Below the pieces are notes generated by a model. The model did not search any database. It was not told the origin of the DNA and saw nothing but the letters and a program-made list of their open reading frames with translations. A program made the translations under genes and the position numbers. From an uncultured Bacteroidales bacterium (GTDB taxonomy: Bacteria > Bacteroidota > Bacteroidia > Bacteroidales > WCHB1-69): DNA of 15,648 bases. The stretch is taken from contig CALECM010000115.1 of the NCBI GenBank assembly GCA_937949745.1, positions 1 to 15,648 on the forward strand. The letters run 5' to 3'. Position 1 is the first letter of the stretch. The number at the start of each line of letters is the position of its first letter. This document shows positions 1-5,232 of this stretch, piece by piece.

Positions 1-3
1 ACT

Positions 4-348
4 ATGTCGTCAACATCCATCATTTCTCCTCTTTTTACCATACTTGGTCTTATTTGGTTTATTACCTATGTTCTTTCAGATGAATTAAGCAGAGTAACTG
101 TAATTTATTTTAGAAATACAGATATTCGCACTTATGACATTAGCAGATTTATAGACAGGGGTAACCCTTCTTTAGCTCATATTATGTATGATGTTATAAA
201 TGAAAATGCCATAGATGAGGTCATAGAAGTGGATTTTTACTTTGATACAGGAATTGCCAGGATTAGATATCATTTCGAGAACATTGTTTACTTCTACAAA
301 ATCAATATGAGTTTAGAGCTACAAAACGCTCTCCATTCTTATAAATAA
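4..348 (+). CDS. Small membrane-anchored protein, unknown function
   Basis: I do not recognise this 114-residue protein. It opens with one hydrophobic stretch (about residues 6-24, ending in YVLSD) that could be a membrane anchor or uncleaved signal. A soluble domain of about 90 residues follows, rich in aromatic residues and alternating beta-type sequence (DFYFDTGIARIRYHFENIVY, residues ~76-95). The start lies only 3 bases from the window edge, so the upstream region and the true start cannot be judged; the ATG is merely the first one seen. The next gene follows on the same strand after 49 bases, so the two may be co-transcribed. No Shine-Dalgarno sequence can be assessed. Codon use is AT-rich like the rest of the left third of the window. 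Confidence 0.6.
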   Translation: MSSTSIISPLFTILGLIWFITYVLSDELSRVTVIYFRNTDIRTYDISRFIDRGNPSLAHIMYDVINENAIDEVIEVDFYFDTGIARIRYHFENIVYFYKINMSLELQNALHSYK

Positions 349-359
349 CACATTACACC

Positions 360-389
360 AAAAACCAAACACCAGTAAAAACCAAACAC
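360..389. repeat. 13-bp direct repeat between small genes
   Basis: AAAAACCAAACAC occurs twice (360-372 and 377-389), separated by 4 bases, in the 49-base gap before the 398 start. It may be a simple duplication; no function is evident. Confidence 0.5.
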
Positions 390-397
390 TTAAAATT

Positions 398-838
398 ATG
401 ATTGTACATGAAGTTATCTTTGCCATTGTAGTAATGCTACTATTCACACTTGCTGTGATCACCGGAGTATTTCTTATTTCTGACCCTTTCAAGGCCAGTA
501 CTGTTAAAATCCGTAAAAGGAATTGTATTTTTTACTTCCTTTTTATCTTTATCTTTTCACTTTCTGCTACACTCCCTTTCCAATACATTAACTTAAACGG
601 AAAGATGGTGATACTTTCAAAGAAGACTTTGACATTTAAGAACACAATTATATACAGGAAGGATATCTATTCAGCAATAGATGTTTTAAATACAGGGAAC
701 AGTATCCAACAGTATGAAGTTTACGACCAATACCCTATTACCGGATTAATGGAATTAGGACTCCTTAACCAATCTATGGAATGGACTGAAAAAAGCATCA
801 GTAAAAAATATAAAACTTTAAAAGGAAAACATCTTTAA
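398..838 (+). CDS. Membrane protein with two N-terminal TM segments, unknown function
   Basis: This is a 146-residue protein of unrecognised family. Two strong hydrophobic segments are visible, about residues 5-27 (IFAIVVMLLFTLAVITGVFL) and 43-60 (CIFYFLFIFIFSLSA). The short basic loop between them (KASTVKIRKRN) suggests a hairpin with its connecting loop in the cytoplasm. The remaining ~85 residues form a soluble, lysine-rich domain ending in KKYKTLKGKHL. The stop codon is 3 bases before the next start (842), so translation of the two is probably linked. There is no obvious Shine-Dalgarno sequence, which is usual in Bacteroidota. The gene could belong to a small membrane cluster with its two neighbours, but no function can be inferred. 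Confidence 0.7.
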   Translation: MIVHEVIFAIVVMLLFTLAVITGVFLISDPFKASTVKIRKRNCIFYFLFIFIFSLSATLPFQYINLNGKMVILSKKTLTFKNTIIYRKDIYSAIDVLNTGNSIQQYEVYDQYPITGLMELGLLNQSMEWTEKSISKKYKTLKGKHL

Positions 839-841
839 AGC

Positions 842-1168
842 ATGAACCAATACACCAACTACCCTCCCAATTTCAACTTTATTTATAAACCGGATCCACC
901 CACAGCTTCCAACAATATAGGAATTGCCGGATTCGTACTTGCTACTGTAGCTATTTTTACAAGTTGGATTCCTGTCTTAGGATTCATAATATGGTTCTTG
1001 GGATACATCTTCTCCTTTGTTGGGTGCTTTAAGGAGCCAAGAGGATTTGCCGTTACAGGAATTGTTATCTCTTTTCTAAACCTATTGATATTCATATTCC
1101 TCTTCACACAAATATCGGCATTCTTTACAGATTTACTTTATCTTTTTAATGACTGGGACGATTATTAG
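842..1168 (+). CDS. DUF4190-like small membrane protein
   Basis: The 108-residue protein has a short proline/asparagine-rich N-terminal tail (residues 1-25). A hydrophobic domain follows, of the kind annotated as DUF4190: a first segment ending in SWIPVLGFIIWFLGYIFSF (about 28-60), a polar turn FKEPRG (about 64-69), then AVTGIVISFLNLLIFIF (about 71-90). The pattern GIAGFVL...WIPVLG...KxPRG...GIVIS is typical of that family, whose role is unknown. It is the last gene of a plus-strand cluster, 3 bases after its neighbour, and is followed by a stem-loop region. The antisense reading frame over most of this gene is a shadow. Family assignment comes from the visible pattern, not a profile search. 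Confidence 0.8.
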   Translation: MNQYTNYPPNFNFIYKPDPPTASNNIGIAGFVLATVAIFTSWIPVLGFIIWFLGYIFSFVGCFKEPRGFAVTGIVISFLNLLIFIFLFTQISAFFTDLLYLFNDWDDY

Positions 1169-1173
1169 ATCAA

Positions 1174-1250
1174 GGTTGTAGGAGCACTTAGACTATTTTT
1201 GGAAGGAGGGTTAATGGAATCCTCCTTTCCTCTATTTAAAGCCTACAACC
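1174..1250. terminator. Nested inverted repeat between convergent genes
   Basis: An outer perfect 9-bp pair, GGTTGTAGG (1174-1182) with CCTACAACC (1242-1250), encloses an inner stem GGAAGGAGG (1201-1209) with CCTCCTTTCC (1221-1230, one bulged base). It begins 6 bases after the stop of the 108-residue gene and ends 23 bases before the stop of the convergent minus-strand gene. It could end transcription from both sides, but there is no long T-run after the outer stem, so it is not a textbook intrinsic terminator. Confidence 0.55.
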
Positions 1251-1272
1251 ATACAATGATGTGAAATTTTCA

Positions 1273-1860
1273 TCACTCATCTAATTCCGGCAATCCTATT
1301 CTTGATATAAAATTAGAGAATCTTTGAGATAATTTCTCTCTAAACAAATCATCTAAAGAACATAGCCTTTTATCTAAATTACGATATAAAAAATCTCGAT
1401 TAACAGTAAAAAAGTGTTTAAAATCTACTATAAGTTCTGGCATATCATTATCCGGAAATTTTAAATAATGAAATCTTAATATCTCGTTATCAATTATCAA
1501 TTTTCCCTGTGTTCTATCTCTTTTTACTGAGCCACTGCTTTTAAAAACCTCTCCCCAATGATTTCCTACTAAAAAATGTTCAAAATTAAAAGCAGGAGCT
1601 ATAGCTAAGTGTAAAAATTTAGAGCTTCCGGGATTGTCGTAATTTACTTTCATTTCATTATAGTCTTTATTTAAATCACACTCCTGATTTAAACATACAA
1701 TATATGGAAATGATATCTTTTGTATCAATATTTTTGCCCCTTTAATTCCAACATCCTCTAATACCTCAATATCTTTAAAGATGTCCCCTTGACATATCCT
1801 AGGAAATGATGTCTTCGCTTTCCTTGCTGATATCTTCTTCAATGGTCTTTGCAAGCTCAT
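1273..1860 (-). CDS. Partner protein of the TIGR04255 module, with CxxxxCD motif
   Basis: This 195-residue protein is probably cytoplasmic, with no signal peptide or membrane segment. The clearest motif is VCLNQECDLNKDY (about residues 55-67), which resembles the SQxCDL signature of a loose group of hypothetical proteins in variable regions. The core seems to start at QGDIFKDIEVLEDV (about 24-37). The first ~20 residues are basic and overlap the 3' end of a small gene in another frame, so the true start may differ from the ATG at 1860. It is the last gene of a three-gene operon with the TIGR04255 gene (1977-2735) and the 57-codon gene (1799-1972). Its biochemical role is unknown; an effector or partner role is inference from context only. 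Confidence 0.7.
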   Translation of the reverse strand: MSLQRPLKKISARKAKTSFPRICQGDIFKDIEVLEDVGIKGAKILIQKISFPYIVCLNQECDLNKDYNEMKVNYDNPGSSKFLHLAIAPAFNFEHFLVGNHWGEVFKSSGSVKRDRTQGKLIIDNEILRFHYLKFPDNDMPELIVDFKHFFTVNRDFLYRNLDKRLCSLDDLFREKLSQRFSNFISRIGLPELDE

Positions 1861-1972
1861 ATTCTGTTATTATTCTCTTTGGATAAAAATAAACAACATT
1901 ATTCAAACTATCATTATCTACATCTTTCACCACACTATCAATTGGTTGAGGTGACGTTTCAATATAATCCAT
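1799..1972 (-). CDS. 57-residue small gene overlapping its neighbour
   Basis: Reading the minus strand shows an open frame of 57 codons. It starts with ATG at 1972, just 4 bases after the stop of the TIGR04255 gene, and stops with TAG at 1801-1799. The product begins MDYIETSPQPIDSV, has a central VVYFYPKRIITEYELAKT, and ends acidic (IEEDISKESEDIIS). Its 3' end overlaps the next gene by 62 bases in a different frame. The tight spacing at the 5' end and the sensible composition (acidic, alternating, no odd codons) support a real gene. The long 3' overlap could instead mean that the downstream gene starts later than annotated. No family is recognised. An acidic small protein between two module genes could be an adaptor or antitoxin, but that is a guess. 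Confidence 0.55.
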   Translation of the reverse strand: MDYIETSPQPIDSVVKDVDNDSLNNVVYFYPKRIITEYELAKTIEEDISKESEDIIS

Positions 1973-1976
1973 AATT

Positions 1977-2735
1977 CTACTTTAGTGTTTCTAAATATTT
2001 AGGATTTAAATATTCAATAAATTTATGATATGCAGCATGATTCAAACGTTTCAAAACATCATCCCATTCGCTTATTTTTTGTTGTGCAATATCAAATGCA
2101 TCAATATCTAATAACAAATCATAGTTATTCAGGATTGCTGGAAAATGTTTATTGGGTATACCATATTGTACTCTCAAAAACAAATTAAGAAGATTATACT
2201 CTTCTTGTGCAATAAACCTAGATATACCCTCTTTTGAGGATCCTCGTATTATATTTTTGGCTACATCTCCTTGAAAAACTTTTGAAGTATCTTTTAGCTT
2301 TAAAGAAGGAAAAGTGTTTACAAATCTCATTCCAATCCGAGTAGAAAAAATACTACTATTTATTTTCTCTATAGCCTCAACTACAGTTGCTAAAGGATCA
2401 AGATAAGTTCTATAATCTACATATGTGGAAGTTTCAAACCAAAAACTGGAACCATCACTTTTAAATGTAATGGTGAAATTCTTCGATTCATTTATCAAAA
2501 TATGATCTATTGTATCGTTTTTGGTAATAACAGGATCTTCATTGTTTTTAACATTAACTGTAAAATTTGGAATTATTCGCTTCTCCCTTCTTTCAAAAAC
2601 AGGAGTTATATTATTGATAACTTTCACTGGATCAAACAAGTTTGGAGGTAATTGAAAATTCAAAATAAAATTGTTAATTTTATTTTTATTTAATTTTCTA
2701 GACTCTTCAATTTTATCGTTTTCTATACTTACCAT
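1977..2735 (-). CDS. TIGR04255 family protein
   Basis: The 252-residue protein carries the pattern I associate with the sporadically distributed TIGR04255 family. It has an RIGMRFVN segment (about residues 133-140; the family usually shows RxGLRYIN), a LLLDIDAF strand (207-214), and a C-terminal helix LNHAAYHKFIEYLNPKYLE (231-249) matching the conserved H...F motif. The length fits the family (about 250). There is no signal peptide or TM segment, so it is probably cytoplasmic. Function is unknown; members sit in variable regions, often beside a second conserved gene, as here. It leads the operon, with the 57-codon gene and the 195-residue gene behind it. A TAnnTTTG promoter element lies 43 bases upstream of the start, and no Shine-Dalgarno sequence is visible. 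Confidence 0.75.
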   Translation of the reverse strand: MVSIENDKIEESRKLNKNKINNFILNFQLPPNLFDPVKVINNITPVFERREKRIIPNFTVNVKNNEDPVITKNDTIDHILINESKNFTITFKSDGSSFWFETSTYVDYRTYLDPLATVVEAIEKINSSIFSTRIGMRFVNTFPSLKLKDTSKVFQGDVAKNIIRGSSKEGISRFIAQEEYNLLNLFLRVQYGIPNKHFPAILNNYDLLLDIDAFDIAQQKISEWDDVLKRLNHAAYHKFIEYLNPKYLETLK

Positions 2736-2771
2736 TTTTAATCTTTTACAAATTAAAATTGTTACATCGGT

Positions 2772-2910
2772 TTGATTGCAAATATATAAAAATGTACAAT
2801 AAAACCGGAATATAGCTCAATTTTTTATTTTTTATTTATCTACAAGAACAGCCACATCCAACAAAATGTTTCCTGTATCTATCTATAACGCAAACATAAA
2901 TATACTAAAG
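2772..2910 (-). repeat. Leader/promoter repeat, copy R1
   Basis: This is the first of four related intergenic elements. Its 28 bases at 2772-2799 are identical to 4810-4837 in copy R3. Its distal part contains a TGTTTCC...TATCTATAAC.CAAACAT block (2867-2897) that is also in copy R2. It separates the TIGR04255 operon from the Panacea toxin-antitoxin pair and carries the TIGR04255 promoter. No gene was found in it. Confidence 0.75.
2779..2786 (-). promoter_or_regulatory. Promoter -7 element of TIGR04255 operon
   Basis: On the minus strand this reads TATATTTG, a perfect match to the Bacteroidota -7 consensus TAnnTTTG, 43 bases before the ATG at 2735. No convincing -33 TTG is seen at the expected distance. 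Confidence 0.6.
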
Positions 2911-2919
2911 GTATAGCAC

Positions 2920-3342
2920 CTATGTATGTTTTTTAGGAACTATCCAAAAGGAGTGATCTTGATCCAGAAAAACTACATAGAAAGTATTTGCTACTACATG
3001 ACCAACTATGATATGTGTTCCGTCCACATGTATTCTTGCCCATCTTGCATCTTGGGGAATGTATTTAGGATGTTCAAAGGAAGTTTTCTTAGGGAAATCG
3101 CCATAGACAGTATATGTTGTATCTGTTTGAGATACTTTTTTACTTGAATATTCTTTTATCCTTTCCACTGCATGGTGCAATATCCCATTTTCTTGCCACT
3201 CTCTAAAACTGGATCCTTGAGTTATACAAAAATGCATAAAACTGAATACCATATACCCACTATCTTTTAAAGAATGAATAGAGGGAACATCGATACTCAG
3301 GGTCTTCTTTCCCTTATCTTTTTGGAATCTATTTCTCGGCAC
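2920..3342 (-). CDS. Candidate toxin paired with Panacea antitoxin
   Basis: This 140-residue basic protein starts with GTG at 3342, 6 bases after the stop of the Panacea gene, behind a GTAGGT stretch. I do not recognise a named toxin family. The N-terminal ~25 residues are strongly basic. A central helical part contains GYMVFSFMHFCITQGSSFREW (~29-49, the last three residues being a turn). The C-terminal ~45 residues look like a compact beta domain: WARIHVDGTHIIVGHVV, then NTFYVVFLDQDHSFW near the end. The tFYvvflDxxH pattern recurs in small uncharacterised proteins next to antitoxins. In known Panacea (PanAT) pairs the neighbour is the toxin and varies widely, so a toxin role is inferred from position. 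The target is unknown. A plus-strand reading frame at 2926-3147 is its shadow. Confidence 0.6.
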   Translation of the reverse strand: MPRNRFQKDKGKKTLSIDVPSIHSLKDSGYMVFSFMHFCITQGSSFREWQENGILHHAVERIKEYSSKKVSQTDTTYTVYGDFPKKTSFEHPKYIPQDARWARIHVDGTHIIVGHVVANTFYVVFLDQDHSFWIVPKKHT

Positions 3343-3348
3343 ACCTAC

Positions 3349-3846
3349 TTAATTTAAGAAACCTTTAAAGTATGAAAGCATGTCATCTCTAGATATAACG
3401 TTTTCACACCTATCTCCGGGAGCATATCCCTGTCTTGCTTTTAACCAAGGTGTTTGAGAATGGGTAATATCTTCTAATTGTAATCCGGAGTAATTAGTAT
3501 ACATGCTAAGAACCTCTTCAATAACTTCAAACTGAGTAGATGTAATTGATTCACGCAAAATATTAACCGGAGGTTCTTCTCCTTCTTTCACAGTATAAAT
3601 TAAATCTCCATAGAGAATTGATTTATCCTTCAACTCATCAAAAATCTTTCGTGAAACAGGCCCATGTGCCCAAGCTTGAAATTCATCTTCTATTAAACTT
3701 TTACCATCAAAGTATGCTAAATGGTACCCTTCAATAAAATAAAGCAATTTCTGTAGTTTTAGATGGGACATTGGCTTATCTCGACTAAGTATATAAGCAG
3801 CAAGTACTGTAGAATCTACCTGTCCTAAACTTCTTACAATATCCAT
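3349..3846 (-). CDS. Panacea-domain (DUF4065) antitoxin
   Basis: The 165-residue protein has the Panacea domain, formerly DUF4065 and also called SocA/GepA-like. The visible signatures are MSHLKLQKLLYFIEGYHLAY (residues 26-45), then EDEFQAWAHGPVSRKIFDEL (about 53-72). There is a later HSQTPWLKAR motif (about 129-138), where the family often has TPW. Panacea proteins neutralise many unrelated toxins encoded beside them, and some are proteolytic adaptors such as SocA. This gene comes first in a two-gene operon; the candidate toxin starts 6 bases after its stop. The start is decided by a perfect Shine-Dalgarno sequence (AAAAGGAGGT) 5 bases upstream of the ATG, which is unusual for this phylum. 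The TIGR04255-like and PIN operons on either side carry a related leader. Confidence 0.88.
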   Translation of the reverse strand: MDIVRSLGQVDSTVLAAYILSRDKPMSHLKLQKLLYFIEGYHLAYFDGKSLIEDEFQAWAHGPVSRKIFDELKDKSILYGDLIYTVKEGEEPPVNILRESITSTQFEVIEEVLSMYTNYSGLQLEDITHSQTPWLKARQGYAPGDRCENVISRDDMLSYFKGFLN

Positions 3847-3850
3847 AAAT

Positions 3851-3860
3851 ACCTCCTTTT
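3851..3860 (-). promoter_or_regulatory. Perfect Shine-Dalgarno of Panacea gene
   Basis: The minus strand reads AAAAGGAGGT, with the AGGAGG core 5 bases before the ATG at 3846. Bacteroidota rarely use strong Shine-Dalgarno sequences, and the neighbouring TIGR04255 and ClpP-type genes have none. It may mark DNA acquired from another phylum or a need for high antitoxin output. Confidence 0.75.
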
Positions 3861-3870
3861 GTACTACATT

Positions 3871-4010
3871 CTAAAGGCAAATATACAATAAAGTATATAA
3901 AAACAACCCTACAGCCTTATTTTTTATTGTATTTTTAACTTCAAAACACTCTGTCCCCGAAAAATGTTTTCTTACGGTATCTATAACCCAAACATGCCAT
4001 AGGTGCCTAA
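3871..4010 (-). repeat. Leader/promoter repeat, copy R2
   Basis: This element lies between the PIN operon and the Panacea pair. It shares AAACAACCCTACA (3901-3913) with copy R3 (4837-4849), followed in both by CC, T and A-rich sequence. It shares the TATCTATAAC.CAAACAT block (about 3978-3995) with R1. It contains the Panacea promoter and no gene. Confidence 0.7.
3878..3906 (-). promoter_or_regulatory. Promoter of Panacea toxin-antitoxin operon
   Basis: On the minus strand a TTG (3906-3904) is followed after 18 bases by TATATTTG (3885-3878), matching the Bacteroidota -33/-7 pattern. The -7 element lies about 31 bases upstream of the start codon. Confidence 0.7.
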
Positions 4011-4029
4011 ATACACAAGCTTCATCTAA

Positions 4030-4458
4030 TTATTCCCCATTTAGTAGGGAAATACCTTTCTTACTACACAAATCCACAAAATCTTTAGTATTATAAGTAA
4101 TCAAAGAATTAATATTTAAATCAACATCCTCTAACATTAGTCTTATAATTCTATCAACTAAACTCATAGGCCTTTTAAAATGAATATTGTAATCCAATAC
4201 AGAAGATAAAGCCTTTTCCTTATATCTAACATCTGATACAATAATTGTAGAAGATTTTTCAAGTAATTTGTTGAATTCAATCATCCATTCTTTTCTCAGA
4301 GTAAATCTGGTATTTAAAGTTTCGTATAATACCGGATGAGGAATAATTATATTATTAAATTCCAAAATACTATATAGAATAAGTGACTTTTGATGATGCT
4401 CATCACCAATATCATATAATCCAAACCAAAAACAAGAATCAATTAAAATATTATGCAC
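4030..4458 (-). CDS. PIN-domain protein, VapC-like ribonuclease
   Basis: The 142-residue protein has the layout of a PIN-domain nuclease, an Mg-dependent RNase of the VapC type. It begins ILIDSCFWFGL with the first acidic residue at Asp7. The second is Glu46 in VLYETLNTR, the third Asp102 in MSLVDRIIRLML, and a terminal TYNTKDF (121-127) supplies Asp126. Length is normal for VapC. It starts with GTG at 4458, overlapping the end of the upstream gene by 8 bases, with a GAAGAAGG purine run acting as ribosome site; this is typical translational coupling in a toxin-antitoxin pair. Toxin second, partner first is the usual order. Substrate RNA is unknown. A housekeeping PIN role is less likely given the context. 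Confidence 0.8.
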   Translation of the reverse strand: MHNILIDSCFWFGLYDIGDEHHQKSLILYSILEFNNIIIPHPVLYETLNTRFTLRKEWMIEFNKLLEKSSTIIVSDVRYKEKALSSVLDYNIHFKRPMSLVDRIIRLMLEDVDLNINSLITYNTKDFVDLCSKKGISLLNGE

Positions 4459-4795
4459 CTTCTTCTATATCATCATTGGGAGTTGTTCCATAACCTTTCC
4501 ACGGATTGGATTTTCTTTTTCCAATAATAAACTTTCCAAAGAATCTCATACTCTCCATAGACCTAAAAACAATATAAACTCTATCTATGGGTTGTAAATC
4601 TACCTGACTATTTATATCGTTTTGAAGTGATTCAAGAAACTTTTTATCTGTATCAATACTTTTATCAATATTATATTTAAAATAAGCCATACCATTACCA
4701 CACTCAATAGCATCTAAGTCATCTAACCATGAGTATAAACCTTTATAATCTCCCCCTACACTTAAATCATAATTTAACCATATTGATTTTTTCAT
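4451..4795 (-). CDS. Probable antitoxin/partner of the PIN-domain protein
   Basis: This 114-residue soluble protein begins MKKSIWLNYDLSVGGDYKGL (residues 1-20), continues with YSWLDDLDAIECGNGMAYF and contains DRVYIVFRS (about 71-79). It ends in a basic GKFIIGKRKSNPWKGYG (about 87-103) and an acidic tail. It lacks any classical VapB DNA-binding motif that I can see, so it is not an AbrB, MetJ or Phd-type antitoxin by eye. I recall similar YDLG..GDY.GLY.WLD proteins as uncharacterised neighbours of PIN genes, but cannot name a family. It overlaps the PIN gene by 8 bases and precedes it, so an antitoxin or partner role is the natural inference. An AAAGGA sequence lies about 8 bases before the ATG, and a TATATTTG promoter element lies 22 bases upstream of the start. 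Confidence 0.7.
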   Translation of the reverse strand: MKKSIWLNYDLSVGGDYKGLYSWLDDLDAIECGNGMAYFKYNIDKSIDTDKKFLESLQNDINSQVDLQPIDRVYIVFRSMESMRFFGKFIIGKRKSNPWKGYGTTPNDDIEEGA

Positions 4796-4809
4796 AACTC
4801 ATCCTTTAG

Positions 4810-4940
4810 TTGATTGCAAATATATAAAAATGTACAAAACAACCCTACAACCTATTTTTTACAATCTTTTTTGAACTCTATAAAACAACCCCATCCAACA
4901 ATTTGTTTCCTTTATCTATAATATAGTCTTGAATACACTA
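4810..4940 (-). repeat. Leader/promoter repeat, copy R3
   Basis: This copy carries the 28 bases identical to R1 (4810-4837 against 2772-2799), the AAACAACCCTACA block shared with R2, a CATCCAACAA block also in R1, and a 19-base TTGTTTCC...TATAA block at 4903-4921 identical to 5103-5121. It is the leader of the PIN operon. Confidence 0.8.
4817..4824 (-). promoter_or_regulatory. Promoter -7 element of PIN operon
   Basis: The minus strand reads TATATTTG (TAnnTTTG) 22 bases before the ATG at 4795. A TTG at 4842-4840 lies 15 bases upstream, which is shorter than usual; other spacings are possible. Confidence 0.6.
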
Positions 4941-5054
4941 ATTATTTTTCTTCCCACAAACTCTTACACCCACTAATAAAACAGGGATATCATTATACTT
5001 TGACATCCCTATGTTTGAATAGAATAAAGAACTTTTAAGTTCTGGGTTAATCAT
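4938..5054 (-). CDS. Possible 38-residue ORF between two leader copies
   Basis: A minus-strand frame of 38 codons starts with ATG at 5054 and stops with TAG at 4940-4938. The product begins MINPELKSSLFYSNIGMSKY and ends VLLVGVRVCGKKNN. It lies exactly between leader copies R3 and R4, where the other leaders hold a full operon, so it may be a very small gene or the remains of a deleted one. Two hairpins overlap it: AGGGAT/ATCCCT (4983-4988 with 5005-5010) and AGAACTT/AAGTTCT (5028-5043). No family is recognised. It could also be chance in AT-rich DNA. Confidence 0.3.
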   Translation of the reverse strand: MINPELKSSLFYSNIGMSKYNDIPVLLVGVRVCGKKNN

Positions 5055-5080
5055 AATCTGCCATCTTGTTTTGTTCTAAT

Positions 5081-5130
5081 TATTTGCAATATATAAAATG
5101 AATTGTTTCCTTTATCTATAAACCAAATAC
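5081..5130 (-). repeat. Leader/promoter repeat, shortened copy R4
   Basis: This shortened copy has TTGCAATATATAAAA-type sequence followed after a few bases by the 19-base block 5103-5121, identical to 4903-4921 and exactly 200 bases away. The middle ~80 bases of the full element are missing. Its -7 element is imperfect (TATATTGC). Confidence 0.6.
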
Positions 5131-5232
5131 TAACCTACAACACACTACTACACTACTTCAACCCTACACACAAACACTATACAGCTCTCTAATCAAATAC
5201 AAAATTCATAAATCCTACAATTTAATAGCAAT
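5131..5232. other. Intergenic stretch with no gene seen
   Basis: The DNA between R4 and the stop of the ClpP-fold protease gene is AT-rich and strikingly poor in G on the plus strand (repeated CTACA, CACTA and ACACA steps). No reading frame, hairpin or promoter of note was found. Together with R3, the 38-codon frame and R4 it accounts for the 437-base gap from 4796 to 5232. Confidence 0.5.

Noticed and set aside
2926..3147. Plus-strand 73-codon frame
   Set aside because: It is a shadow of the candidate toxin, which is better supported by its place in a toxin-antitoxin operon.
2772..5130. Integron-type attC sites in the repeated spacers
   Set aside because: The repeats contain promoters and lack paired RYYYAAC/GTTRRRY core sites with a folded bottom strand; no integrase gene is in the window.
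2772..5130. CRISPR array
   Set aside because: The repeats are long, imperfect, spaced by whole genes, and number only four.
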